NCBI RefSeq assembly: GCF_964063345.1
Contig: NZ_OZ061318.1
Location: 2,728,001-2,792,000 of the forward strand
DNA: 64,000 nucleotides
Reading direction: 5' to 3'
Source of the DNA: Pseudomonas lini
GTDB taxonomy: Bacteria; Pseudomonadota; Gammaproteobacteria; Pseudomonadales; Pseudomonadaceae
Part shown: positions 56,512 to 64,000 of the stretch, one piece after another
Layout of the letters: each line of letters opens with the position of its first letter
How positions within the stretch are numbered: the first letter of the stretch is position 1
Position numbers and translations under genes: made by a program
Notes under the pieces: model-generated
What the model saw: only the letters and a program-made list of their open reading frames with translations
Databases searched by the model: none
What the model was told of the DNA's origin: nothing

Positions 56512-58377
56512 ATGTCCTTTGCTTCCCTCGGTCTCTCCGAGGCTTTAGTCCGCGCCATCGAGGCAGCGGGCTATACCGAGCCTACTCCGGTGCAACAGCG
56601 GGCCATTCCCGCCGTGTTGCAAGGTCGCGACCTGATGGTTGCGGCACAGACAGGTACTGGTAAAACCGGCGGCTTCGCCCTTCCGATTCTGGAACGGTTG
56701 TTTCCCAACGGTCACCCGGACAAATCCCAGCGTCATGGCCCGCGCCAACCGCGCGTACTGGTCCTGACCCCAACCCGCGAACTCGCGGCCCAGGTGCATG
56801 AGAGCTTCAAGGTCTATGCCCGTGACCTGAAGTTCGTCAGCGCCTGCATCTTCGGCGGCGTCGGCATGAACCCACAGGTTCAGGCCATGTCCCGCGGTGT
56901 CGACGTGCTGGTGGCCTGCCCCGGTCGCCTGCTCGACCTCGCCGGCCAAGGCAGCGTCGACCTGTCCCACGTGGAAATCCTCGTGCTGGACGAAGCCGAC
57001 CGCATGCTCGACATGGGTTTTGTCCATGACGTGAAAAAGGTTCTTGCTCGTCTGCCGAGCAAACGCCAGAACCTGCTGTTCTCGGCGACGTTCTCCAAAG
57101 ACATCACCGACCTTGCCGGCAAGCTGCTGCACAACCCGGAACGCATCGAAGTCACGCCGCCGAACACCACGGTCGAGCGGATCGAACAGCGTGTATTCCG
57201 CCTGGCCGCCAGCCACAAGCGTTCGTTGCTGGCGCACCTGATCACCGCTGGCGCCTGGGAACAGGTACTGGTATTCACCCGCACCAAGCACGGCGCCAAC
57301 CGCCTGGCCGAGTACCTGGACAAACACGGCCTCACCGCCGTCGCCATCCACGGTAACAAGAGCCAGAACGCCCGCACCAAAGCCTTGGCCGACTTCAAGG
57401 CCGGCGAAGTGCGTATCCTGGTCGCCACCGACATCGCCGCTCGCGGCCTGGACATCGACCAGTTACCCCACGTGGTCAACTTCGAACTGCCGAACGTCGA
57501 CGAAGATTACGTGCACCGTATCGGTCGTACCGGCCGTGCCGGTCGTTCGGGCGAGGCGATCTCGCTGGTCGCCCCGGATGAAGAAAAGCTGCTGAAAAGC
57601 ATCGAGCGCATGACCAAGCAGAAGATTGCCGACGGCAACCTGATGGGCTTCGACTCCAGCGCCGTGGAAGCCGAGAAACCTGAAGTTCGCGAGCGTCCAG
57701 ATGTGCGTAACCCGCGCAATCCACGTGGCCCGCGCGGCGATGGTCCGAACGGCAGCGGCGGTGGTGGCGGTCGTAAAGACAAAGGCAAGGACAAGGGCGG
57801 CAAGGAAAAACCTGCTGCCACTGGCCGTGGCGATCGCCCTGCCCGTGAACACAAGCCTCGCGAAGGCACCCCGGCCCGTGAGCAACAACGTCCGGCACCT
57901 CGCGCCGCCGCTGACCGTGCTCCGGACGAGTTCCTGGACGACGACGTCGATAACTTTGGTAACCGCGTCGACTACGTGCCTCAAGCCAAACCTGCTCAGG
58001 GCCGTGGTCGCCGTCCGGGCGCTCCGGCACAAGGCGCAGGTGCAGGTACTCCGCGCACCGGTCAGCCACAAGGTCGCCAGAACGGTCCGCGCAGCAGCAG
58101 CGGCGCAACCACCGGCACCCCACCGGCCAAGCGCAGCGGCCCACGTAATGGTGCTCCACGTGACGGCCAGGCCCGTCGCGAAGAGTCCCGCAACCGCCGC
58201 CCGGCCCGTGACGAACAACCTCGTTCGGAACCAGCCGTGCAGAACCCGCGGGGCCCGGCACCGAAGATCATTCACAAGGAGTCGAAAAGCGATCGCTTCC
58301 CGACACCTGAGCAACTTGATCAACTTCCAGGCCGTCCACGCGGCGAAAAACCAGCCTTGCTGACCCGCAATCGCTGA
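56512..58377 (+). CDS. rhlE: DEAD-box RNA helicase RhlE
   Basis: ATP-dependent RNA remodelling enzyme. The 621-residue product has the Q motif [21 protein letters not shown] ... [10 protein letters not shown], Walker [31 protein letters not shown] and [13 protein letters not shown] within the first 385 residues. A basic low-complexity tail of about 235 residues rich in Arg, Gly, Pro and Ala follows, typical of Pseudomonas RhlE proteins and probably RNA-binding. AGGA precedes the ATG at 56512; the frame is open upstream to 56290 without a start signal. Confidence 0.93.
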   Translation: MSFASLGLSEALVRAIEAAGYTEPTPVQQRAIPAVLQGRDLMVAAQTGTGKTGGFALPILERLFPNGHPDKSQRHGPRQPRVLVLTPTRELAAQVHESFKVYARDLKFVSACIFGGVGMNPQVQAMSRGVDVLVACPGRLLDLAGQGSVDLSHVEILVLDEADRMLDMGFVHDVKKVLARLPSKRQNLLFSATFSKDITDLAGKLLHNPERIEVTPPNTTVERIEQRVFRLAASHKRSLLAHLITAGAWEQVLVFTRTKHGANRLAEYLDKHGLTAVAIHGNKSQNARTKALADFKAGEVRILVATDIAARGLDIDQLPHVVNFELPNVDEDYVHRIGRTGRAGRSGEAISLVAPDEEKLLKSIERMTKQKIADGNLMGFDSSAVEAEKPEVRERPDVRNPRNPRGPRGDGPNGSGGGGGRKDKGKDKGGKEKPAATGRGDRPAREHKPREGTPAREQQRPAPRAAADRAPDEFLDDDVDNFGNRVDYVPQAKPAQGRGRRPGAPAQGAGAGTPRTGQPQGRQNGPRSSSGATTGTPPAKRSGPRNGAPRDGQARREESRNRRPARDEQPRSEPAVQNPRGPAPKIIHKESKSDRFPTPEQLDQLPGRPRGEKPALLTRNR

Positions 58378-58392
58378 TTTGTCGCTGATATG

Positions 58393-58430
58393 AAAAATGC
58401 CCCTGATCGCAAGATCAGGGGCATTTTTTT
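58393..58430 (+). terminator. Terminator after rhlE
   Basis: ATGCCCCTGATC-GCAA-GATCAGGGGCAT with a T run; a 12-bp stem and GNRA-type loop. Confidence 0.95.
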
Positions 58431-58446
58431 ATGCTGACGAAGAACC

Positions 58447-58541
58447 CTGTGGGAGCGGGCTTGCCCGCGATGGCGTCCGTCCAGCAAACATTGATATTAA
58501 CTGACCCACCGCCATCGCGGGCAAGCCCGCTCCCACAGTGG
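58447..58541. repeat. REP pair between two terminators
   Basis: CTGTGGGAGCGGGCTTGCCCG and CGGGCAAGCCCGCTCCCACAG. The pair sits exactly between the rhlE and yceI terminators, outside any expected transcript. Confidence 0.9.
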
Positions 58542-58566
58542 CTCGGCACCGTCCATATAGATTCAT

Positions 58567-58605
58567 AAAAAACGCCCCGGATCGCGAGATCAGGGGCGTT
58601 TTTTT
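58567..58605 (-). terminator. Terminator after yceI
   Basis: AAAAAACGCCCC-GGATCGCGAGATCA-GGGGCGTTTTTTT. Its stem is similar to the rhlE terminator (GATC-GNRA-GATC core), suggesting duplication. Confidence 0.92.
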
Positions 58606-58621
58606 GTTCAAGCAGCGAAAT

Positions 58622-59215
58622 TCACTTCGCTTTCACGCCTTCAAACGTAACGTACAACTCAACCGCGTCGGACGCTGGGCCCAAATCTTTCTGCTTGCCG
58701 AAATCTGAACGCTTGATGCTGGTGGTACCTTCGAAGCCGGCACGGTAGCCGCCCCAAGGATCCTTGCCTTCACCCAGGAAGGTGGCTTTGACTACGATTG
58801 GCTTGGTAACACCAGCCAGAGTCAAGTTACCGGTAACGTCGGCAGTGTCTTTGCCAGCGGCGTTTTTGCCGGTGGATTTGACGCTGGTGGAAACGAACTT
58901 GGCGTCGGCGAATTTGCCCACATTCAGGAAGTCACCGCTGGCAATGTGCTTGTCGCGCTCAGCGTGGTTAGTGAACACGCTGGCGGTGCGTACATTGAAC
59001 TCGATCTTGCTGTCTTCAGGTTTGGCGGCGTCAAAGCTGAACTTGCCGTCGATGTCCTTGAAGGTACCGGTAATATAGCTGTAACCCAGGTGACTGATCT
59101 TGAAGTCAACGAAGGCGTGCTGACCTTCTTTGTCGACAACGTAATCGGCCGCCATCACATTAGCGGACAGCAGAGCAGAACCGATTGCCAGAGCGGCGAG
59201 CGTCTTTTTCAACAT
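58622..59215 (-). CDS. yceI: YceI-family periplasmic protein
   Basis: A 197-residue exported protein: signal peptide [17 protein letters not shown] (cleavage near residue 23), then [39 protein letters not shown], the lipocalin-like YceI barrel that binds isoprenoid-type lipids in characterised members. The P. aeruginosa gene in this position is PA0423 (PasP, reported as a secreted protease). AAAGGAA precedes the ATG. It is 32 bp downstream of the cytochrome b561 gene, the yceJ-yceI arrangement of E. coli. Confidence 0.92.
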   Translation of the reverse strand: MLKKTLAALAIGSALLSANVMAADYVVDKEGQHAFVDFKISHLGYSYITGTFKDIDGKFSFDAAKPEDSKIEFNVRTASVFTNHAERDKHIASGDFLNVGKFADAKFVSTSVKSTGKNAAGKDTADVTGNLTLAGVTKPIVVKATFLGEGKDPWGGYRAGFEGTTSIKRSDFGKQKDLGPASDAVELYVTFEGVKAK

Positions 59216-59247
59216 GCTTTCTATTCCTTTGGAGTCGAGATTGAACA

Positions 59248-59799
59248 TCAGGCTTTGCGTCCCAGCATTCGCGTCAGGGTCGCATCACGATCGATAAAGT
59301 GGTGTTTCAATGCTGCCAACGCGTGAAGGCCGGAAAAAATTACCAGCGCCCAAGCCAGGTACAAATGGATCACACCAGCGGTGTCTGCCTGGTCCGGTAG
59401 TCCGGAAACCAGTGCAGGAACTTCAAACAGGCCAAACACCGGAATCCCGACACCGTCTGCGGTGGAAATCAGGTAACCGGCAATCATCACGGCGAACAGA
59501 CCGAAATAAAGGAAGGCATGGCCGAACACGGCGCCAAGTCGCGTCATGCGGCTATAACTTTGCAGGGGCGGTGGAGGTGGGCTGATGAAACGCCACAACA
59601 CCCGCAGCAACATGACTGCGAACAACACCAGGCCAATGCTCTTGTGCAAATCCGGCGCATCTTTACGCCAGGAGCTGTAGTAGTCGAGACCGACCATCCA
59701 CAACCCCAACGCGAACAGGCCGAAGACCGCGAGCGCCACACCCCAGTGCACGAAGATGCTGACCCAACCGTAGCGGGAAGAAGAGTTACGTAGCTGCAT
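59248..59799 (-). CDS. Cytochrome b561 (YceJ-like)
   Basis: A 183-residue inner-membrane di-haem protein with four segments. Candidate haem histidines are in [12 protein letters not shown] (segment 1), [14 protein letters not shown] (segment 2), and [28 protein letters not shown] (segment 4). It probably passes electrons between quinone and a periplasmic partner. Pairing with YceI is conserved across proteobacteria, which suggests a shared role in quinone or isoprenoid handling. Confidence 0.9.
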   Translation of the reverse strand: MQLRNSSSRYGWVSIFVHWGVALAVFGLFALGLWMVGLDYYSSWRKDAPDLHKSIGLVLFAVMLLRVLWRFISPPPPPLQSYSRMTRLGAVFGHAFLYFGLFAVMIAGYLISTADGVGIPVFGLFEVPALVSGLPDQADTAGVIHLYLAWALVIFSGLHALAALKHHFIDRDATLTRMLGRKA

Positions 59800-59994
59800 T
59801 GCCCAAATCCTGTAAGAACTGCGCCCAAGACTATCGAGTTATCTATCGACTTAAAGCGGAAAATTTCGCTCTGAAACATCGAGAAATACGATCATGACCT
59901 TGAGGTCGAGATGTTAAGAGAGTGTTAACCAGAAGAAAAAACCTACCGACGCTGTCCCATATTCGCTTCAATAAAACTTTTACCATTCGTCGGA

Positions 59995-60014
59995 ACTGTC
60001 ATATCTGACAGTAG
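59995..60014 (+). promoter_or_regulatory. Shared 18-bp palindrome, copy 2
   Basis: ACTGTCATATCTGACAGT followed by AG, 69 bp before the beta-propeller start. It is identical over 20 bases and in the same orientation to the site at 34429-34448. Confidence 0.65.
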
Positions 60015-60083
60015 CCACCATTACAGGTCATTGATGAACCTGACCTCGGGCGTTTGTCCGAGCCTCTGAACAGGAGTTCTACC

Positions 60084-61013
60084 ATGAGTCACCATTCGAG
60101 CTCATCCTCCGCGACTACGCGCAACCTATCCAATTCGATACCCGTAGGGGAAGGACCGCGAGGGTTAGCCATCAACAACGATGGATCACGGGTTTTTGTT
60201 TGTAATTACATTTCAGGCAATGTGTCAGTGATCAACACCCGGAACAGAAAGGTCATTCGCACCATCGCCGTCGAGCGTTACCCCCAAAACATTGTTCTTG
60301 CCCATGGAGGGAAAAGAGCTTACGTGACCAACTACGGTTCAAGTTCGGTTTCAGTTATTGATACTGAAACCTATGCAGTGGGTAACGTCACGGTGGGAAG
60401 ATATCCTCGGGGAATCGTCGTCAGCCGAGACGGGAAGCATGTTTACGTCACCGTTCGACAAGATAAAGAGTGGCTGGCAATTATTGATACCCGCACTTAT
60501 GCGGTGAGCAGAGTGCGAGGACTACCCTCTCCCTCCATAAGTGTGGATATCAGCCAGGACGATTCACGTCTTTATATTTCCAGCACAAACGCTCCTGATG
60601 GCCCTTATCAGGACGCACTAACGATCATCAACAGCAAGACTTTCAAAGTGCTGGATATCATCAAAACCGAAAAATATCCGTCAGCGATTACCGTCAGCCC
60701 CGACGACGGAGAAGTGTATATCGTGTGCCTGGACGCTCAAAAATTGACCGTACTGGACCCTAAGTCATCGACCACCAGGCATTTCGATTTTGTGACGTGC
60801 GAAGGGAAAATAGTGTTCGGCGAAAAAAACGCTTATGCCGTTGATCAAATCAAAAAAGAGGTCGTCGAAATTAATACCGCCACGTATGAGATTATTCGCC
60901 GGGTGCCCATTCCTGGGGCTTCCGAACCGTATGACATGGTTCTTGATCAACATGATCATGCTTATGTCAGCGACTACCAAAGCGACGAAATACATAGTGT
61001 CGATCTAGCTTAG
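60084..61013 (+). CDS. YVTN beta-propeller repeat protein
   Basis: A 309-residue protein of about six to seven repeats of the type VGEGPRGLAINNDGSRVFVCNYISGNVSVINTRN, with repeated YVTN-like strands (RAYVTNYGSSSVSVIDTET, KHVYVTVRQ, HAYVSDYQSD). This predicts a beta-propeller. It starts MSHHSSSSSATTRN with no signal peptide, unlike most surface YVTN proteins. AGGAG lies 7 bp before the ATG. Composition is AT-richer than neighbours, suggesting acquisition. Function unknown. Confidence 0.82.
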   Translation: MSHHSSSSSATTRNLSNSIPVGEGPRGLAINNDGSRVFVCNYISGNVSVINTRNRKVIRTIAVERYPQNIVLAHGGKRAYVTNYGSSSVSVIDTETYAVGNVTVGRYPRGIVVSRDGKHVYVTVRQDKEWLAIIDTRTYAVSRVRGLPSPSISVDISQDDSRLYISSTNAPDGPYQDALTIINSKTFKVLDIIKTEKYPSAITVSPDDGEVYIVCLDAQKLTVLDPKSSTTRHFDFVTCEGKIVFGEKNAYAVDQIKKEVVEINTATYEIIRRVPIPGASEPYDMVLDQHDHAYVSDYQSDEIHSVDLA

Positions 61014-61062
61014 CGTCAAAGCTAAATCAGCAGCCGGCTTTAGGGCGACATACCCAAGACAT

Positions 61063-61096
61063 AAAAAAAGCGCGGCATCACTGCCGCGCTTTTTTT
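61063..61096. terminator. Bidirectional terminator
   Basis: AAAAAAAGCGCGGCA-TCAC-TGCCGCGCTTTTTTT between convergent beta-propeller and amine oxidase genes. Confidence 0.93.
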
Positions 61097-61107
61097 GATT
61101 CCAGGAC

Positions 61108-62883
61108 TTACTGCGTCTTGGTTTCAGTTGTCGCCGGGGTCTTTGCAGCAGTACTGACCGCTGGTTTCTTCGTTGGCTCAGTCTTTTTCGCCGTCGCCTT
61201 GACCGGAGCTTTTTTGGCCTCGGTTTTGGCAGCAGGCTTTTTCACTGGCGCTTTGGCCGGTGCTTTCTTGGCAGGCTCTGCTTTCACCGGTGCCGCAGGC
61301 TTCGGCGCCTCAACCGGTGCTGGCGCTGGAGTCGACGCAGGTACTGGGGCGGGTGCCGGAGCAACCGGGGCCACTGGTGCTGGCGCCTTGGCCGGTTCCG
61401 GTTTGTCGTCAGAACCGCCGAACAGGTTGGTAAAGAAGTTGCCTTTCTTCGCCTTCACTGCACCGGCCGCTGCTGCGGTCGCCGCCGGAACAACCTTCGC
61501 CGGCTCAAACGATTTGCCCGCCGCCAGGTCTTCTACCTGACTGGCTGCACGCTGACCGGTGCGCAATGCGCCTTCCAGAGTGCCTGGGTACAAGGTATCG
61601 GTGTGTTCGCCGGCAAAGGCTACACGTTGCAGCGGACGCTCCCACAGACGCCAGTATTTGCTCATCTGGCCCGGGCCGAAGGCCAGGTATGCGCCACCCA
61701 TCGACGGGTCGGTGCTGTAGCGACGGATTTCATAACCGGTGAACGAGCCGCGTGCCTGTGGGTAAAAGGCGTGCAGACGAATCAGTACCTGATCGACCAT
61801 CTGCTTGTCGCCGAAGGCCTGCATCACCCGCGCGTTGTCGCCGGACAGGTTGATCACCACGTTGGCGCCGCCCTTCAAGGCAGGCTCGACCCACAACATG
61901 CCCAGGCCGGTGTTGCTGTAGATCTCGCCGGACATGCGCGCCTTGCTTTCCCATACTGGCGTCTTGAACTTCAGCATGATCTGGTCGCGCCAGCCGTAAT
62001 TGGTGCCTTTGATGGCGCCCATGTGCTGGGCGTCCAGCGCCGGGGTCATCTGGATCTTGTTCAGTGCACGCAACGGCACGGCCAGCACAACGTAGTCCGC
62101 CTGATAGCCAACACTGCCGACCTTGACGGTCACGCCGTCCTTGTCCTGAGTAATGGCCGAAACCGGGGAGCTGGTCTTGATGGTTTTCAGCTGTTTGACG
62201 AAGGCCTGGGCCAGCACCGGGCTGCCGCCGGGCAGACGCGAGGCGCGCAGGTCACGGTCGGCAACACCACGGTAGACGCGGCTCTGTTGTGCGAAGTACA
62301 GCAGTGACAGGCGCGAAGGTTCGTCATAGTGGGTACGAATCTGCTGATTCACCAACTGACGCGCTGTGGCTGGCAGATTCAAGCGATCGAGCCAGTTGGA
62401 CACGTTGATCTGGTCCAGAGCAAACAGCGTACTGTTGGCGGCCGGGTTCTGCGGGTCCTCGATCGAACGCGCCAGATCATCCAGGGTCTTTTCGTAGCGT
62501 TTCAGCGCTTCGGCGGTGGCCGGCTGTTTAGTCGCCAGATCGGCGGCGGTGAAGTACTCACCGTCGATCAGATAGCCTGGGGTGCGTACGAATTCAGGCG
62601 CTGGCGTGGTGGTCAGCTTGAACGTCGAGACGTACTTGTTCAGCACCGGCTGGGTCTTGTCGCTGCCGATCCACTCACTGGTGGCCATGCCGGAACGACC
62701 ACCCAAAGTCGGTTTGGCTTCCAGCAGGGTGACCTGCCAGCCTTTGTTCTGCAGCTCGTAAGCAGCAGTGAGGCCCGCAAGCCCACCGCCGACCACGATC
62801 GCCGTTTTATCCTTGGCCAGCGCCGAAACGCTGAACAGCCCCAACATCACCAGCGCACACGCGCGCAGCCAACCAGCAGACAT
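61108..62883 (-). CDS. Exported FAD-dependent amine oxidase-like protein
   Basis: A 591-residue flavoprotein: signal peptide LRACALVMLGLFSVSALA (cleavage near 23), FAD fold TAIVVGGGLAGLTAAYELQNKGWQVTLLEAKPTLGGRSG, and the C-terminal FAD segment RVAFAGEHTDTLYPGTLEGALRTGQRAA near residue 430. From about residue 470 a tail of some 120 residues consists of Pro, Ala, Lys and Val repeats (PAPVAPVAPAPAPVPAS; KKAPAKAPVKKPAAKTE). Corresponds in position to PA0421 beside bioA. The substrate is unknown. Confidence 0.85.
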   Translation of the reverse strand: MSAGWLRACALVMLGLFSVSALAKDKTAIVVGGGLAGLTAAYELQNKGWQVTLLEAKPTLGGRSGMATSEWIGSDKTQPVLNKYVSTFKLTTTPAPEFVRTPGYLIDGEYFTAADLATKQPATAEALKRYEKTLDDLARSIEDPQNPAANSTLFALDQINVSNWLDRLNLPATARQLVNQQIRTHYDEPSRLSLLYFAQQSRVYRGVADRDLRASRLPGGSPVLAQAFVKQLKTIKTSSPVSAITQDKDGVTVKVGSVGYQADYVVLAVPLRALNKIQMTPALDAQHMGAIKGTNYGWRDQIMLKFKTPVWESKARMSGEIYSNTGLGMLWVEPALKGGANVVINLSGDNARVMQAFGDKQMVDQVLIRLHAFYPQARGSFTGYEIRRYSTDPSMGGAYLAFGPGQMSKYWRLWERPLQRVAFAGEHTDTLYPGTLEGALRTGQRAASQVEDLAAGKSFEPAKVVPAATAAAAGAVKAKKGNFFTNLFGGSDDKPEPAKAPAPVAPVAPAPAPVPASTPAPAPVEAPKPAAPVKAEPAKKAPAKAPVKKPAAKTEAKKAPVKATAKKTEPTKKPAVSTAAKTPATTETKTQ

Positions 62884-63105
62884 TCAGCGAACTCCGGAAA
62901 TACACGAGGAAATAGCGGTTTTACGAGTCAGACGACTCAAAGAACCGCGAAGAATACGTCAGCCATCAAAACGCCGCCAGCAACGTCTATCGTCCTATAC
63001 AAAGTAGCTCAATCGACACAATGGGTTGTCCCGGTGGCGCGCATTGCATAGGCTTGCGCGATTGTTTACCCGCCTACGTCACGGGTAGCCTCGAGGAGAC
63101 AGAAA

Positions 63106-64000
63106 ATGGGCCTGAATAAACAATGGATGGAACGCGATCTCGCGGTGTTGTGGCATCCCTGCACCCAGATGAAAGACCACGAACAGCTGCCGCTGATCCC
63201 GATCAAACGCGGCGAAGGCGTCTGGCTGGAAGACTTCGAAGGCAAACGCTACCTCGACGCGGTCAGCTCCTGGTGGGTCAATGTGTTCGGTCACGCCAAC
63301 CCGCGGATCAACCAACGCATCAAGGATCAGGTCGATCAACTGGAACATGTGATCCTCGCCGGCTTCAGCCATCAGCCGGTGATCGAACTGTCGGAGCGTC
63401 TGGTAAAGATGACGCCCGAAGGCCTGACCCGGTGTTTCTATGCCGATAACGGTTCGTCCTGCATCGAAGTCGCGCTGAAAATGAGCTTTCACTACTGGCT
63501 CAACCGCGGCCAGCCGAACAAAAAGCGCTTCGTCACCCTCACCAACGGCTACCACGGCGAAACCATGGCGGCGATGGCGGTGGGCGACGTGCCGCTGTTC
63601 ACCGAAACCTACAAAGCCCTGCTGATGGACACCATTAAGGTGCCGAGCCCCGATTGCTACATGCGCCCCGAGGGCATGAGCTGGGAAGAACACTCGCGCA
63701 ACATGTTCGCCGCCATGGAGCAAACGCTGGCCGACAACCACGACACCGTGGCCGCCGTGATTCTGGAGCCGCTGATTCAGGGCGCCGGCGGGATGCGCAT
63801 GTATCACCCGGTGTACCTCAAGCTGCTGCGCGAAGCCTGTGATCGTTATGGCGTGCACCTGATCCACGATGAAATCGCCGTCGGCTTCGGCCGCACCGGG
63901 ACGATGTTCGCCTGCGAACAGGCCGGTATCCGCCCGGACTTCCTCTGTCTGTCCAAGGCCCTGACCGGCGGCTATCTGCCGTTGGCGGCCTGCCTGACCA
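63106..64000 (+). CDS. bioA: Adenosylmethionine-8-amino-7-oxononanoate aminotransferase (partial)
   Basis: Biotin synthesis: transfers the amino group of SAM to KAPA, giving DAPA. The first 298 codons are in the window and the gene runs off the right end. Landmarks are [12 protein letters not shown] at the N-terminus, [81 protein letters not shown] and the PLP lysine in [19 protein letters not shown] near the edge. GAGGAGAC precedes the ATG at 63106. Divergent from the amine oxidase gene, with a 222-bp gap holding no evident operator. Confidence 0.95.
   Translation, partial: MGLNKQWMERDLAVLWHPCTQMKDHEQLPLIPIKRGEGVWLEDFEGKRYLDAVSSWWVNVFGHANPRINQRIKDQVDQLEHVILAGFSHQPVIELSERLVKMTPEGLTRCFYADNGSSCIEVALKMSFHYWLNRGQPNKKRFVTLTNGYHGETMAAMAVGDVPLFTETYKALLMDTIKVPSPDCYMRPEGMSWEEHSRNMFAAMEQTLADNHDTVAAVILEPLIQGAGGMRMYHPVYLKLLREACDRYGVHLIHDEIAVGFGRTGTMFACEQAGIRPDFLCLSKALTGGYLPLAACLT

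Overview
The window looks like the chromosome of a Pseudomonas of the P. fluorescens group. The reasons are a GC-rich coding style, gene order that follows three P. aeruginosa blocks (sdaB-cbcXWV-betT-betIBA; metK-tktA-epd-pgk-fda; metF-ahcY-rhlE-yceI-bioA), and many REP/REPIN palindromes of the GTGGGAGCGGGCTTGCCCGC and GCGAGGGAGCTTGCTCCC types between genes. I assigned functions by reading motifs and recalling family sequences; no database search was run.

Region 1 (1-11.6 kb) handles quaternary amines: serine deaminase sdaB, the choline/betaine ABC importer cbcXWV (choXWV), the BCCT carrier betT, and divergently betI-betB-betA, which oxidise choline to glycine betaine. A perfect 20-bp palindrome lies in the betT/betI gap. 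Region 2 (11.8-23.6 kb) holds a TldD/TldE-like protease pair, an MdtD-type efflux protein, DbpA helicase, a YhiN-type flavoprotein, YccS, an orphan solute-binding protein, ElaA and a small winged-helix protein.

Region 3 (23.7-29.7 kb) is the accessory segment and the best candidate for an undescribed system. It is AT-richer and free of REP elements. It holds a YodC-like protein, a LasI-type autoinducer synthase, a LasR-type receptor, a class I methyltransferase, a B12-binding radical SAM enzyme and an EamA exporter. Two lux-box-like sites share an identical 17-bp core; one lies before yodC and one between luxR and the methyltransferase gene. A third, weaker site precedes the exporter/radical SAM unit. 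I infer a quorum-controlled pathway that makes and exports a methylated small molecule of unknown identity.

Region 4 (29.7-36.1 kb) has a YgjP-type protease, a REC-PAS-GGDEF-EAL protein, a PL7 alginate lyase, a DUF6124-type gene behind a structured leader RNA, an unannotated 43-residue gene, and a hipBA toxin-antitoxin operon with long operator repeats.

Region 5 (36.2-45.1 kb) is central carbon metabolism (tktA, epd, pgk, fba, plus mliC and a small lipoprotein), followed by an ArsR-methyltransferase fusion regulator and metK. Region 6 (45.2-56.3 kb) holds ligB, a DUF1090 protein, a cytochrome c, mltA, a MAPEG protein, two transporters, a thioesterase, then an SAH riboswitch, ahcY and metF. 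With metK, these cover much of the S-adenosylmethionine cycle. Region 7 (56.5-64 kb) holds rhlE, yceI with its cytochrome b561, a cytoplasmic-looking beta-propeller protein, an exported FAD amine oxidase and the start of bioA, which runs off the window.
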